From NCBI RefSeq assembly GCF_900090275.1, contig NZ_LT607755.1, positions 2,728,001 through 2,792,000 on the forward strand: a stretch of DNA of 64,000 nucleotides. The letters are read 5' to 3'. This stretch comes from Micromonospora zamorensis. Lineage in GTDB: Bacteria; Actinomycetota; Actinomycetes; Mycobacteriales; Micromonosporaceae. The translations under genes were made by a program, and so were the position numbers. The notes below the pieces were generated by a model. That model saw only the letters and a program-made list of their open reading frames with translations. It searched no databases and was not told the origin of the DNA. Shown here piece after piece: positions 21,008 to 30,587 of this stretch (within the stretch, counting starts at the first letter, position 1; the number at the start of each line of letters is the position of its first letter).

Positions 21008-21919
21008 TCAGGCCGGTGACGAGGGTGAGCTTCGTGCGACCTTCCACGGGGCGGGTGGATCGGGGGAGTCGAACGCGTCAACCAGGGCGCCGTGCCAATC
21101 CGGAAGCGGCGGCAGACCCGCGGTTGCCCAGCGGCTGTGCCCCAGCACGCTGTACGCAGGCCGGGGGGCGGGACGCGGATACCGGTCGCTGGTGGTGGGC
21201 CGGATGCGGTCGGGGTCCAGGCCGGCCAGCATGAACGCGGCGCGGGCCAGCCCGTACCAGGTGGTCTGGCCGGAGCAGGTGCCGTGGTAGACGCCGGGAG
21301 CCGCCTGACCGTCCAACGCCGCGTCGGCGAGCGTGACCAGCCGCTCGGCGAGGGTGAAGGACCAGGTGGGCTGGCCGTGCTGGTCGTCGACCACATCGAG
21401 GTGCTCCCGCTGGGTGGCGAGCCGGAGCATGGTGGCCACGAAGTTCGTTCCGTGTGCGCCGTACAGCCAGGCGGTGCGGACCACGTACCCGGCGTCGGGT
21501 AGCAGCCGGGCGACGGCGTGCTCGCCGACCAGCTTGCCGCGGCCGTACGCGTTGACCGGTGCGGTGGGCGCGTCCTCGGGGTAGGGGGTTTGCGCGTCAC
21601 CGGCGAGGACGTAGTCGGTGGAGACCTGGATGAGTCGAGCACCCGTGGCGGCACACGCCGCCGCGAGGTTCGCCACCCCCGTGCCGTTGACGGCGGTGGC
21701 TGCCGCCTCGTCAGCCTCGGCGCCGTCGACGTTGGTCCACGCTGCCGTGTTGATCACGATGTCGTGGTCGGCAACCGCGCCCCGGACGGCGATGGGGTCG
21801 GTGACGTCGAGTTCGGCGCGGGTGGCGGCGGTCACCTTGAGGTCGGCCCGGGTGCGCAGCACGGTGACCAGGTCCCGGCCGAGCATCCCGCCGGCGCCGG
21901 TGACGAGTAGCCGGGTCAT
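21008..21919 (-). CDS. rfbD: dTDP-4-dehydrorhamnose reductase
   Basis: ATG 21919 overlaps the rfbB stop as ATGA; the protein has 303 residues. The NADPH-binding loop TGAGGMLGRDL is at the N-terminus, the short-chain dehydrogenase YxxxK pair appears in NAYGRGKLVGEH, and STDYVL supplies the catalytic Thr. It carries out the last step of dTDP-L-rhamnose synthesis, reducing the 4-keto group. It is coupled to rfbB in a two-gene operon. Rhamnose is needed for cell-wall or secondary-metabolite glycosides. Confidence 0.94.
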   Translation of the reverse strand: MTRLLVTGAGGMLGRDLVTVLRTRADLKVTAATRAELDVTDPIAVRGAVADHDIVINTAAWTNVDGAEADEAAATAVNGTGVANLAAACAATGARLIQVSTDYVLAGDAQTPYPEDAPTAPVNAYGRGKLVGEHAVARLLPDAGYVVRTAWLYGAHGTNFVATMLRLATQREHLDVVDDQHGQPTWSFTLAERLVTLADAALDGQAAPGVYHGTCSGQTTWYGLARAAFMLAGLDPDRIRPTTSDRYPRPAPRPAYSVLGHSRWATAGLPPLPDWHGALVDAFDSPDPPAPWKVARSSPSSPA

Positions 21920-22917
21920 GCGGTGGAGGTGGTCTTGAGGGGTTCCCACCAGGTGCGGTTGTCCTGGTACCAGCGGACGGTGTCGGCGAGGCCCTGGTCG
22001 AGGGTGATGCTGGGGGTGTAGCCCAGTTCTTCGCTGATCTTGCTGATGTCGAGGGAGTAGCGGCGGTCGTGGCCCTTGCGGTCGGTGACGGGGACGACGC
22101 GGTCCCAGCCGGCGCCGCAGGCGTCCAGGAGCAGGCCGGTGAGTTCCTTGTTGGTCAGTTCGGTGCCGCCGCCGATGTTGTAGACCTCGCCGGCGCGGCC
22201 CTTCTGCTGGACCATGGCGATGCCGCGGCAGTGGTCGTGGACGTGCAGCCAGTCGCGGATGTTGGCGCCGTCGCCGTAGAGGGGGACGGTGCCGCCGTCG
22301 AGCAGGTTGCTGACGAACAGCGGGATGACCTTCTCGGGGAACTGGTAGGGGCCGTAGTTGTTGGAGCAGCGGGTGACGACGACGTCCATGCCGTGGGTGC
22401 GGTGGTAGGACAGGGCGAGCAGGTCGGAGCCGGCCTTGGACGCCGAGTAGGGGGAGTTCGGCGCGAGGGGCCAGGTTTCGGTCCAGGAGCCTTCGTCGAT
22501 GGAGCCGTAGACCTCGTCGGTGGAGACGTGCACGAAGCGGCCGGTTTGGTGGCGCAGGGCGGCGTCGAGCAGGGTCTGGGTGCCCAGCACGTTGGTGGTG
22601 ACGAACGGCGCGGCGCCGGCGATGGAACGGTCGACGTGTGACTCGGCGGCGAAGTGCACGATGACGTCGTGGTCGGCGACGACCTGGTCGACCACGACCG
22701 GGTCGCAGATGTCGCCTTGGACGAACCGTAGCCGCGGGTCGTCGCGGACGGGGTCGAGGTTGGCCATGTTGCCCGAGTAGGTCAGCTTGTCGAGCACGGT
22801 CACGACCGCCGGCTCGAGCGGCGGCACGCCCTCGGCGCTGCCAAGGGGCTTGCCCAGCAGCAGGCGAACGTACTCCGACCCGATGAATCCGGCTCCGCCG
22901 GTGACGAGGATCCTCAC
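21916..22917 (-). CDS. rfbB: dTDP-glucose 4,6-dehydratase
   Basis: GTG 22917 begins VRILVTGGAGFIGSEYVRLL; the protein has 333 residues, normal for the family. The NAD loop is GGAGFIGS, the catalytic Thr-Asp-Glu triad lies in VHVSTDEVYGSI, and YSASK holds the tyrosine and lysine. It converts dTDP-glucose to dTDP-4-keto-6-deoxyglucose, the second step of the rhamnose pathway. A TACACT hexamer (22932-22927) lies 9 nt upstream, so the message is short-leadered or leaderless. It is divergent from rfbA. Confidence 0.96.
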   Translation of the reverse strand: MRILVTGGAGFIGSEYVRLLLGKPLGSAEGVPPLEPAVVTVLDKLTYSGNMANLDPVRDDPRLRFVQGDICDPVVVDQVVADHDVIVHFAAESHVDRSIAGAAPFVTTNVLGTQTLLDAALRHQTGRFVHVSTDEVYGSIDEGSWTETWPLAPNSPYSASKAGSDLLALSYHRTHGMDVVVTRCSNNYGPYQFPEKVIPLFVSNLLDGGTVPLYGDGANIRDWLHVHDHCRGIAMVQQKGRAGEVYNIGGGTELTNKELTGLLLDACGAGWDRVVPVTDRKGHDRRYSLDISKISEELGYTPSITLDQGLADTVRWYQDNRTWWEPLKTTSTA

Positions 22918-23004
22918 GGGTCCGGGAGTGTACGCCAAAGTGTGCGCAGGAGGGGCCATACGGCCCCAGCGCGCGTTCCGCATTCGTGTCGGTAGGCTTC
23001 GCCG

Positions 23005-23895
23005 GTGCGTGGAATCCTCCTTGCTGGTGGCACCGGATCGCGACTCTGGCCGATCACCCGGGCGGTCTCGAAGCAGCTGATGCCGGTCTTCGACAAGCCG
23101 ATGGTCTATTACCCGCTCTCGACCCTGGTGATGTCCGGGGTCCGGGAGATCCTGGTGATCACCACGCCGGACGACCAGGACCAGTTCCGTCGGCTGCTCG
23201 GCGACGGCAGCCAGTTGGGGCTGCGACTGGAGTACGTCAGCCAGGAACGCCCGGAGGGCATCGCGCAGGCGTTCATCCTCGGTGCGGACTTCATCGGCGA
23301 CGAGTCGGTGGCGCTGGTCCTCGGCGACAACATCTTCCACGGCGTCGGTCTGGGCCGGCAGCTCGCCGAGCACGGTGACCTGGTCGGCGGGCGGGTCTTC
23401 GCCTACCAGGTGGCCAACCCGCAGGAGTACGGCGTGGTCGACTTCGACGACGCGGGCCGGGTCCTCTCGATCGAGGAGAAGCCCGCCCGGCCGAAGTCCC
23501 GGTACGCGGTGCCCGGCCTGTACTTCTACGACAACCGGGTGGTGGACATCGCCCGCAAGCTCACCCCTAGCGCCCGCGGCGAGCTGGAGATCACGGCGGT
23601 CAACGAGGCGTACCGGGAGACCGGCGAGCTGTCGGTGACCGTGCTGGATCGGGGCACCGCCTGGCTGGACACGGGCACGTTCACCTCGATGATGCAGGCA
23701 GCCGAGTTCGTGCGGGTGGTCGAGGAGCGGCAGGGCCTGAAGATCGGTTGTGTCGAGGAGGTGGCCTGGCGGGCCGGCCTCATCGACGACGACCAGCTGC
23801 GCGCGCTCGCCACGCCGTTGACCAAGAGTGGTTACGGCGACTACCTGCTCGGCCTGCTGGCCGAGCAGGACGGCCAGCACGGGGTGGGGTGGTGA
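23005..23895 (+). CDS. rfbA: Glucose-1-phosphate thymidylyltransferase
   Basis: GTG 23005 lies 6 nt after a TAGGCT -10 hexamer, so the message is probably leaderless. The product has 296 residues. The nucleotide-binding signature [21 protein letters not shown] is at the N-terminus and LGDNIFHG marks the magnesium-binding Asp. [20 protein letters not shown] is the sugar-phosphate segment. It makes dTDP-glucose from dTTP and glucose-1-phosphate. Its stop overlaps rfbC as GTGA. Confidence 0.96.
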   Translation: MRGILLAGGTGSRLWPITRAVSKQLMPVFDKPMVYYPLSTLVMSGVREILVITTPDDQDQFRRLLGDGSQLGLRLEYVSQERPEGIAQAFILGADFIGDESVALVLGDNIFHGVGLGRQLAEHGDLVGGRVFAYQVANPQEYGVVDFDDAGRVLSIEEKPARPKSRYAVPGLYFYDNRVVDIARKLTPSARGELEITAVNEAYRETGELSVTVLDRGTAWLDTGTFTSMMQAAEFVRVVEERQGLKIGCVEEVAWRAGLIDDDQLRALATPLTKSGYGDYLLGLLAEQDGQHGVGW

Positions 23896-24515
23896 AGATC
23901 CGTGAGTTGAGCATCGAGGGCGCCTGGGAGATCACCCCCCAGCAGCACGGCGACCCGCGCGGCATGTTCATGGAGTGGTACCGCTTCGACGAGCTCGCCG
24001 AGGCGGTCGGCCACCCGATGCGGCTGGCCCAGGCCAACCTGTCGGTCTCCGCGCGTGGCGTGGTCCGCGGCATCCACTTCGCCGACGTCCCGCCCGGGCA
24101 GGCCAAGTACGTCACCTGTGTGCGTGGCGTGGTCCTCGACGTGATCGTGGATCTGCGGGTGGGTTCGCCGACCTTCGGCCGCTGGGAGGGCGTCCGGCTG
24201 GACGACACCGACCGTCGGGCGGTCTACCTCAGCGAAGGGCTGGGGCACGGTTTCTGCGCGCTGACCGACGACGCGACGCTGAGCTACCTCTGCTCGACCA
24301 CCTACAACCCGACCGGTGAGCACGCGGTGCACCCGCTGGACGAGGAGCTGGGCATCGAGTGGCCTGCCGACGTCCCACTGCTGTCCGCCCGCGACGACGC
24401 GGCGCCGACCCTCGCCCAGGCCCGCGAGCGGGGTCTGCTGCCGGAGTACGACGCCTGCCAGCGGTTCGTGGCGAGCCTCGGGCCGGACGGAATGTCGCAC
24501 TCAACCGGTATGTGA
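23892..24515 (+). CDS. rfbC: dTDP-4-dehydrorhamnose 3,5-epimerase
   Basis: GTG 23892 sits in a GTGA overlap with the rfbA stop; the product has 207 residues. The cupin-fold signatures are [24 protein letters not shown], where the histidine is the catalytic base, and [15 protein letters not shown]. It epimerises carbons 3 and 5 of dTDP-4-keto-6-deoxyglucose before reduction by RfbD. With rfbA it forms the divergent half of the rhamnose block, so all four enzymes are present. Confidence 0.95.
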   Translation: MKIRELSIEGAWEITPQQHGDPRGMFMEWYRFDELAEAVGHPMRLAQANLSVSARGVVRGIHFADVPPGQAKYVTCVRGVVLDVIVDLRVGSPTFGRWEGVRLDDTDRRAVYLSEGLGHGFCALTDDATLSYLCSTTYNPTGEHAVHPLDEELGIEWPADVPLLSARDDAAPTLAQARERGLLPEYDACQRFVASLGPDGMSHSTGM

Positions 24516-24571
24516 CCACGCCCGGAGTACGACCTGTGGTGTGACAGTGACGAACGGGGCCTCCGGGCGGC

Positions 24572-24577
24572 TAATGT
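24572..24577 (+). promoter_or_regulatory. -10 element of pafA, leaderless
   Basis: TAATGT lies 6 nt upstream of ATG 24584, so transcription should start at or next to the start codon. No ribosome binding site is present. It gives pafA its own promoter downstream of rfbC. Confidence 0.6.
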
Positions 24578-24583
24578 CACACC

Positions 24584-25942
24584 ATGGAGCGGCGAATCTT
24601 CGGCCTCGAGACCGAGTACGGCGTCACCTGCACCTATCGCGGGCAGCGGCGGCTGTCCCCGGACGAGGTCGCGCGGTATCTGTTCCGTCGCGTGGTGTCC
24701 TGGGGTCGGTCGAGCAACGTCTTCCTGCGTAATGGGGCCCGGCTCTACCTGGACGTCGGGTCGCATCCGGAGTACGCGACTCCGGAGTGCGACTCGGTGA
24801 CCGATCTTGTCGCCCACGACCGGGCTGGCGAGCGGATCCTGGAGGGCCTGCTGGTCGACGCGGAGAAGCGACTGCACGACGAGGGCATCGCGGGTGAGAT
24901 CTACCTGTTCAAGAACAACACCGACTCGGCCGGCAACTCGTACGGCTGCCACGAGAACTACCTGGTCTCCCGGCACGGCGAGTTCGGCCGGCTCGCCGAC
25001 GTACTCATCCCGTTCCTGGTCACCCGGCAGTTGATCTGCGGGGCTGGCAAGGTTCTGCAAACCCCGCGCGGCGCGGTCTACTGCCTGTCGCAGCGGGCCG
25101 AGCACATCTGGGAGGGCGTCTCCTCGGCGACCACCCGCAGCCGTCCGATCATCAACACCCGCGACGAACCGCACGCCGACGCCGAGCGCTACCGGCGGCT
25201 GCACGTGATCGTCGGTGACTCCAACATGAACGAGGTCACCACGCTGCTCAAGGTCGGCACCGCCGACATCGTGCTGCGGATGATCGAGGCCGGGGTGGTG
25301 ATGCGCGACCTGTCCCTGGAGAACCCGATCCGGGCGATCCGGGAGGTGTCGCACGACATCACCGGCCGGCGCAAGGTGCGGCTGGCCAACGGCAAGGAGG
25401 TCAGCGCCCTGGACATCCAGCAGGAATACCTGGCCAAGGCCACCGAGTTCGTCGAGCGGCGCGGCGGCGACCAGGCCGCCAAGCGGGTCGTCGAGCTGTG
25501 GGGCCGGGTGCTCAACGCGGTGGAGACCGGCGACCTGGAGCCGGTTTCCCGGGAGATCGACTGGGTCAGCAAACTGCGACTGATCGAGCGCTACCAGCGC
25601 AAGCACGACCTGCCCCTTTCGCACCCCCGGGTGGCGCAGATGGACCTGGCCTACCACGACGTGCGTCGCGGTCGGGGCCTCTACGGGCTCCTGGAGCGCC
25701 GCGGCGAGGTCGACCGGGTGACCACCGACCCGGAGATCTTCGAGGCGAAGGAAACCCCGCCGCAGACCACGCGGGCCCGGCTGCGCGGCGAGTTCATCCG
25801 GCACGCCCAGGAGAAGCGGCGCGACTTCACCGTCGACTGGGTGCACCTGAAGCTCAACGACCAGGCGCAGCGCACCGTCCTCTGCAAGGACCCGTTCCGG
25901 GCGTACGACGAGCGGGTGGAGCGGCTGATCGCCAGCATGTGA
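24584..25942 (+). CDS. pafA: Pup-protein ligase PafA
   Basis: The 452-residue protein aligns throughout with mycobacterial Paf[16 protein letters not shown] carries Glu9 and [15 protein letters not shown] carries Asp57, the metal-binding and catalytic acidic residues. [16 protein letters not shown] and [18 protein letters not shown] form the nucleotide and metal site, and the C-terminal half ends VDERVxRLIASM-like. It phosphorylates the C-terminal glutamate of Pup and joins it to substrate lysines. A -10 hexamer 6 nt upstream indicates independent, leaderless expression. Confidence 0.98.
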   Translation: MERRIFGLETEYGVTCTYRGQRRLSPDEVARYLFRRVVSWGRSSNVFLRNGARLYLDVGSHPEYATPECDSVTDLVAHDRAGERILEGLLVDAEKRLHDEGIAGEIYLFKNNTDSAGNSYGCHENYLVSRHGEFGRLADVLIPFLVTRQLICGAGKVLQTPRGAVYCLSQRAEHIWEGVSSATTRSRPIINTRDEPHADAERYRRLHVIVGDSNMNEVTTLLKVGTADIVLRMIEAGVVMRDLSLENPIRAIREVSHDITGRRKVRLANGKEVSALDIQQEYLAKATEFVERRGGDQAAKRVVELWGRVLNAVETGDLEPVSREIDWVSKLRLIERYQRKHDLPLSHPRVAQMDLAYHDVRRGRGLYGLLERRGEVDRVTTDPEIFEAKETPPQTTRARLRGEFIRHAQEKRRDFTVDWVHLKLNDQAQRTVLCKDPFRAYDERVERLIASM

Positions 25943-25949
25943 CCGGTGT

Positions 25950-25986
25950 GCCGACCCCGGCGGTGGTGTGCGCCGGCGGGGTTGGC
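25950..25986 (+). terminator. Probable terminator downstream of pafA
   Basis: GCCGACCCC (25950-25958) pairs with GGGGTTGGC (25978-25986) over 9 bp with one G-U, starting 8 nt after the pafA stop. Confidence 0.45.
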
Positions 25987-26043
25987 CTACCGGGCGGGCT
26001 CCGCGGCGCTGTCGGCGCGGGGGCCCGCTAAGCTGGGTCCGCC

Positions 26044-26238
26044 ATGACGACTTCTGGACCTTCCGACCGCTCCGAGCGCGGCACCGAGCGGCAGAACTGG
26101 GTCGAACGCCGACGCGAGAAGATCCGCGCCGAGGTCGACCGAAACCGGCGCGGTGAATACACCGTCCCGACGTGGGTGCTGGCCCTGGCGCTGGTGCTCA
26201 TCGTGGGCGGCTGGCTCGCGCTGATCTTCCTCGCCTGA
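26044..26238 (+). CDS. Small tail-anchored-like membrane protein, unknown
   Basis: The product has 64 residues. The first 40 are highly charged (ERRREKIRAEVDRNRRGEYTVP) and residues 43-63 form one hydrophobic helix at the very C-terminus. This is the layout of a tail-anchored protein. A TAAGCT hexamer lies 9 nt upstream of ATG 26044, again suggesting a leaderless message. No domain is recognised. It is convergent with the DUF3866 gene. Confidence 0.65.
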   Translation: MTTSGPSDRSERGTERQNWVERRREKIRAEVDRNRRGEYTVPTWVLALALVLIVGGWLALIFLA

Positions 26239-26253
26239 GCGTCGCCCGGCTCG

Positions 26254-27339
26254 TCAGGGCAGCAGGGTGACGGCGTGCCGGCCGGCGGCAGCGGCGGCCA
26301 GGAAGTACGCGTGATCGGCGTCGAGGCCACGGCCCATGGTGGACAGCGGCACGGCGCTGGCCCGCAACGCGGCGTCGAGACCGGTGGTGGGCACCCGGAC
26401 GATCCGGTGCCGGGCCGCCAGGGGGGCCAGCGACGCGTTCACCTCCGCGAGCAGCGCCGGGGCCAGGTCGTCGGGCACCACCAGCTCCGCCGGGGCGAGA
26501 GCCACCCGGCCGTACGCGGTGAGGCTGTGGTGCGACACGCCCCGGTGTCGGGGGCGGGCGTCGGCGTCGGAGATGCGCAACGAGCCGACCGGCCGGCCGC
26601 CCAGCGTGGCGATCGCGTTGACCGCCTCACCGACGGCGACGCCGGAGAACCCCCAGCGGGTGCCTGTGCCCAGATTGCCGGGCCCCTGGGCAACGATGGC
26701 CACATCGGCGCCCAGCACGTACCGGGCGGCGAGCAGGCCGACGTGCAGGGTGGTGGCCTCCAGGTCACCGCCGAAGGCCTGCCCGACGGTGATCGTGCCG
26801 GCCAGTTCGGTCCGCAGCCCGGCGAGGGTGCGGGAGAACCACGCCGGCAGCGCCCCACCGTCGGTGAGCAGGTACGCCACCCGCGCCTGCGGCGCGTCGG
26901 CCCGGATGCCGGCCAGGATCGCCGGCAGCGCCGAGTGCAGGTCGGCGGTGACCACCGGCAGGCCGCCCAGGTCGTCCGCGTCGGCCAGCACGTCACGGTG
27001 CGGGGACGCCTCCTCGTCCACGCCGAGCAGGATCGGCTGCAACGGCGTGTAGCGGGCCTTGACCAGGTGACCGGCGTCGCGGGTGTCGCCGACCTCCGGC
27101 GGGTCCGGCGGCAGCCGGTCCGGCAGGGCCACCACCAGGGCGTACCCGCCGGTGCCCAACCCCATCAGCAGCGCGCCGGCGTTGAGCAGCACCCGGTCGC
27201 CGGGCTCCGGCGTGCCGACCAACTCGGGGTAGGCCAGCGCCCGCATGCGCGTGCCGTCAGGCAGGTCGACGTCCAGCTCCACCGCCCCGGTCCACTGCCG
27301 TCGCAGCGTCGCCACCGTCCCCGTACGCCATCGCACCAT
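26254..27339 (-). CDS. DUF3866-family protein
   Basis: ATG 27339 is chosen because TAGCGT lies 8 nt upstream and the protein then starts MVRWRTGTVATLRRQWTGAV, giving 361 residues. Recognisable blocks are PELVGTPEPGDRVLLNAGAL, QPILLGVDEEASPHRDV and DVAIVAQGPGNLGTGTRWGFSG. The family is typical of actinobacteria and a few Firmicutes. The glycine-rich blocks may suggest nucleotide or sugar binding, but no function is established. It lies downstream of the CDF transporter on the same strand. Confidence 0.82.
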   Translation of the reverse strand: MVRWRTGTVATLRRQWTGAVELDVDLPDGTRMRALAYPELVGTPEPGDRVLLNAGALLMGLGTGGYALVVALPDRLPPDPPEVGDTRDAGHLVKARYTPLQPILLGVDEEASPHRDVLADADDLGGLPVVTADLHSALPAILAGIRADAPQARVAYLLTDGGALPAWFSRTLAGLRTELAGTITVGQAFGGDLEATTLHVGLLAARYVLGADVAIVAQGPGNLGTGTRWGFSGVAVGEAVNAIATLGGRPVGSLRISDADARPRHRGVSHHSLTAYGRVALAPAELVVPDDLAPALLAEVNASLAPLAARHRIVRVPTTGLDAALRASAVPLSTMGRGLDADHAYFLAAAAAGRHAVTLLP

Positions 27340-27401
27340 GACGGGCAACGCTAGCCGCGCGGGCCCGGCGGCCCGCGCCCGGGTGCTGCCGTGCGGTTCG
27401 T

Positions 27402-28409
27402 TCAGGGGCGATCGGGTCCGTCGTCGGCCCGCGGGTCCGGCGCGGCCTGGGTGTGCCGGGCCCGGCCGGTGGCGCCGGGCAACGAGCGGGTGGGGTCGAG
27501 GAACACGTAACGGATCTCCGGGTACAGCCCGGTGAGCCGCCGTTCGGCCTCGTCGGCGGCGGCCTCGATGGCCGCGCCGGTGGCCTTGTCGCTGAAGTCG
27601 ACCTTGGCGGCGACCAGGATGTCGTCCGGGCCGAGCTGCATGGTCATCAGGGTGTCGATCCGCTCCACCTCGGGTAGCCCGGTCAACTCCTGCTCGATCT
27701 CGTGACGCAGCCGCTCCGGGACGGCCCGACCGACCAGCAGCGACAGGTTGTTGGCGGCGAGGATGCCGGCGACCGTCAGCAGCAGGAGCCCGATCAGGAT
27801 CGACGCGACGCCGTCCCACACCTCGTCGCCGGTGGCGTGGGACAGGCCGACGCCGGCACCGGCCAGCAGCAGACCGATCAGGGCCGCGCTGTCCTCCAGG
27901 AAGACCGCCTTGACGGTGGTGTCGGCGGTCAGTCGCAGGAAGCGTCGGGGAGTGGTCTGCCAGCGCCGGGACTCGCTGCGGACCTGCCGCACGGCCCGGG
28001 CGAGGGAGATCGACTCGATGACGAACGACACCGCGAGGACGATGTACGAGACCAGGTAGTCGCCGCTGTGCTCGTGCACCAGGATCGTGGTGACACCGTG
28101 GGTGACGGCGAAGCCGGCGCCGGCGACGAAGGTGAACATCGCCGCGAAGAACGCCCAGACGTAGCTTTCCTTGCCGTACCCGAAGGGGCGCCGCTGGTCC
28201 GCCGGCCGGGCACCGCGGCGCAGCGCCTGGTAGAGGAGCACCTCGGTGGTGGTGTCCGCGACCGAGTGCGCCGCCTCGGACAGCATGGCGGCCGAGCCGG
28301 AGATCACCCCGGCGATCAGCTTGGCGATCGCGATGGCGAGGTTGGCGACACCCGCGACGATCACCGTGCCGACGCTCTCGCTCTCGGGCCTGGCGTCCGC
28401 TTGCGACAT
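27402..28409 (-). CDS. Cation diffusion facilitator (zinc/iron/manganese efflux)
   Basis: ATG 28409 lies 7 nt from a TAGGGT hexamer; the product has 335 residues. About six membrane helices span residues 15-220, with the metal-site segment SEAAHSVADTTTEVLLY in helix 2 and FLEDSAALIGLLLAG in helix 5. The C-terminal cytoplasmic domain (about 235-315) has the ferredoxin-like fold of CDF proteins. It should export divalent cations in exchange for protons. It is divergent from pafB. Confidence 0.9.
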   Translation of the reverse strand: MSQADARPESESVGTVIVAGVANLAIAIAKLIAGVISGSAAMLSEAAHSVADTTTEVLLYQALRRGARPADQRRPFGYGKESYVWAFFAAMFTFVAGAGFAVTHGVTTILVHEHSGDYLVSYIVLAVSFVIESISLARAVRQVRSESRRWQTTPRRFLRLTADTTVKAVFLEDSAALIGLLLAGAGVGLSHATGDEVWDGVASILIGLLLLTVAGILAANNLSLLVGRAVPERLRHEIEQELTGLPEVERIDTLMTMQLGPDDILVAAKVDFSDKATGAAIEAAADEAERRLTGLYPEIRYVFLDPTRSLPGATGRARHTQAAPDPRADDGPDRP

Positions 28410-28526
28410 GAGCCTCACCCTATGACCGGAGACGGCAACGCGCCGGGGGAGGCCCGATCCGAACAAGTGTGCGGCACGCCCGCGCGGGTGCACGTCGTGG
28501 GCGTGTCGACTGCTAGCGTCTACCGC
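28410..28526. promoter_or_regulatory. Divergent leaderless promoters, CDF gene and pafB
   Basis: Reverse strand: TAGGGT at 28422-28417, 7 nt from ATG 28409. Forward strand: TAGCGT at 28514-28519, 7 nt from GTG 28527. The two start points are about 115 nt apart. Confidence 0.6.
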
Positions 28527-29525
28527 GTGTCGCGGACCCGCACCGAACGCCTGGTCAACCTGGTGATCTGCCTGCTGTCCACGCGACGGTTCCTGACCGC
28601 CGCGCAGATCGCCGCGACCGTGCCCGGCTACGAGCATGATCCCGATGACGCGCGCGACCACGAAGCGTTCCAACGCAAGTTCGAGCGCGACAAGGCCGAG
28701 CTGCGCGAACTGGGTGTGCCACTGGAGACCGGCACGGCGAGCGCCTTCGACGCCGAGCCCGGCTACCGGATCGCCCACCGCGAATACGCGCTGCCCGACA
28801 TCCTCCTGGAGCCGGACGAGGCCGCCGCTGTCGGCATCGCCGCACGGCTGTGGCAGCACGCCGGGTTGGCCGCCGCCGCGTCGTCCGGGCTGGCCAAGCT
28901 GCGTGCCGCCGGGGTGGACGTGGACCCGCAGGCCACCCTCGGCCTGGAGCCGATGGTCACTGTCGACCCGGCGTTCGCGCCGCTGACCGCCGCCGCCCGG
29001 GACCGCCGCGAGGTCGGGTTCGACTACCGGGTGCCCGACCGGGACGCGCCCAGCCGGCGTCGACTGCAACCGTGGGGCGTGGTCTGCTGGCGCGGCCGGT
29101 GGTATGTGGTCGGCCACGACCTGGACCGGGCGGCGACCCGCTGCTTCCGGCTGTCCCGCGTCGTCGGCACGGTCCGGGTGACCGGCGCGCCCGGCGCGTA
29201 CGAGCCACCGGCCAACGTCGACCTGATCAGCCACGTGGCCCGTTGGTCGGGTCCGGTGGAGCGCACCGGCCGGGCCACCGTGCTGGCCGCCCCGGGCCGT
29301 GCCGCCGGGCTGCGCCGCTGGGCGGTGGAGGTGACCGCCGGGCCGGATGGTGACCGGCTCGTCCTGCCGTACGCGGACCCGGACGGGCTGGCCGGCCACC
29401 TCGTCGGCTACGGCCCGGACGTGCGGGTGCTCGACCCGCCGGAGGTCCGCGAGGCCGTCATCCAACGACTGAAGGAGATCGCCGTCCGACACGACGAGCT
29501 GGCCGCCAGCGGGGGTGCCCGGTGA
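28527..29525 (+). CDS. pafB: WYL-domain regulator PafB
   Basis: GTG 28527 lies 7 nt after TAGCGT; the product has 332 residues. It has an N-terminal winged helix (VSRTRTERLVNLVICLLSTRRFLTAAQIAA), a central WYL domain where WRGRWYVVGHDLDRAATRCFRLSR provides the motif, and a C-terminal WCX extension. PafB works with PafC as a heterodimer that activates the SOS-independent DNA-damage response in mycobacteria. Its stop overlaps pafC as GTGA. Position next to pafC and tatAC matches M. tuberculosis Rv2096c-Rv2093c. Confidence 0.93.
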   Translation: MSRTRTERLVNLVICLLSTRRFLTAAQIAATVPGYEHDPDDARDHEAFQRKFERDKAELRELGVPLETGTASAFDAEPGYRIAHREYALPDILLEPDEAAAVGIAARLWQHAGLAAAASSGLAKLRAAGVDVDPQATLGLEPMVTVDPAFAPLTAAARDRREVGFDYRVPDRDAPSRRRLQPWGVVCWRGRWYVVGHDLDRAATRCFRLSRVVGTVRVTGAPGAYEPPANVDLISHVARWSGPVERTGRATVLAAPGRAAGLRRWAVEVTAGPDGDRLVLPYADPDGLAGHLVGYGPDVRVLDPPEVREAVIQRLKEIAVRHDELAASGGAR

Positions 29526-30577
29526 CCCGCCCGGCCGCCCGGGGCGGCTCCCGCGCGTCCGCCGACCGGCTGGCCCGCCTGCTCAACCTGGTGCCCTACC
29601 TGCTGGCCCGGCCGGGCATCGAGATCGCCGAGGCGGCTGGTGACCTCGGCGTCACCGAGCGGCAGCTCCGGGAGGACCTGGAGCTGCTCTGGGTGTGCGG
29701 GCTGCCCGGTTACGGCCCGGGTGACCTGATCGACATGGCGTTCGACGGCGATCGGGTGACCATCACCTACGACGCCGGCATCGACCGGCCGCTGCGGCTC
29801 ACCCCGGATGAGGCCCTCGCGTTGGTCGTGGCGTTGCGGATGCTCGCCGAGACGCCCGGGGTGGCCAACCGGGAGGCCGTCGAACGGGCCCTGGCGAAGA
29901 TCGAGGACGCGGGGGACCTGGTGGGCGCGCCGGTGGCGGTCCGACTGCCCGGCGACACCCCGCGGGTCGAGGCGCTGCGCGCCGCCGTCGAGGGCGGCAA
30001 GGCACTGCGGATCACCTACTACACCGCTGCCCGGGACGAGACCACCGACCGCGTCATCGACCCGCTGCGGATGCTGATGGTCGGCGGCCGGGCGTACGTG
30101 GAGGCGTGGTGTCGGCGCGCGGAGGCGGTCCGCCTGTTCCGGGCCGACCGGATCGACGCGATCACCGAGCTGGCCGAGCCGGCCACCGTGCCGCCGCAGG
30201 CCGTTCCGCACGACCTCACCGAGGGGGTCTTCCGCCCCTCGCCCGACCTGCCGCTGATCACGCTGCGCATCGGCCGCAGCGAGCGGTGGATCACCGAGTA
30301 CTACCCGTGTGAGCGCGTCGAGGCCGGCGACGGCGACCAGTGGCTCGTGTCGCTGCGGGTCACCGACCTGGGGTGGGCTCGCCGGTTCGTGCTGGGCCTC
30401 GGCCCGGAGGCCACCGTGGTCGCCCCGGTCGAGCTGGCCGAGCAGGTGCGGGCGACGGCGGCCGCCGCTCTGGACGCGTACGCCGTGCCCACTCCGACCG
30501 CCGCGCCCCGGCAGCCCGAGGCCGACCCGGAGATCGCCTCGTCGGGCGACCCGGCGGTGGTCGGGCGCACCCAGTAG
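29522..30577 (+). CDS. pafC: WYL-domain regulator PafC
   Basis: GTG 29522 lies within GTGA; the product has 351 residues. The winged helix (ADRLARLLNLVPYLLARPGIEIAEAAGDLGV) is followed by a WYL domain around 155-230, with VGGRAYVEAWCRRAEAVRLFRADRI, and a WCX domain. A Pro/Ala-rich tail of about 30 residues ends the protein. It pairs with PafB; together they probably sense single-stranded DNA and activate repair genes. The stop codon TAG is part of the next gene's -10 hexamer. Confidence 0.93.
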   Translation: MTRPAARGGSRASADRLARLLNLVPYLLARPGIEIAEAAGDLGVTERQLREDLELLWVCGLPGYGPGDLIDMAFDGDRVTITYDAGIDRPLRLTPDEALALVVALRMLAETPGVANREAVERALAKIEDAGDLVGAPVAVRLPGDTPRVEALRAAVEGGKALRITYYTAARDETTDRVIDPLRMLMVGGRAYVEAWCRRAEAVRLFRADRIDAITELAEPATVPPQAVPHDLTEGVFRPSPDLPLITLRIGRSERWITEYYPCERVEAGDGDQWLVSLRVTDLGWARRFVLGLGPEATVVAPVELAEQVRATAAAALDAYAVPTPTAAPRQPEADPEIASSGDPAVVGRTQ

Positions 30578-30587
30578 GCTGACCGCC

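Noticed and set aside
21916..23880. N-terminal extension of RfbB through rfbA
   Set aside because: It is antisense to rfbA. The NAD-binding start VRILVTGGAGFIGS at GTG 22917 is the true N-terminus.
26254..27819. A 521-codon version of the DUF3866 gene
   Set aside because: The added N-terminus is Arg/Pro/Gly-rich, overlaps the CDF transporter gene and lacks a start signal. ATG 27339 has a leaderless promoter and a clean family start.
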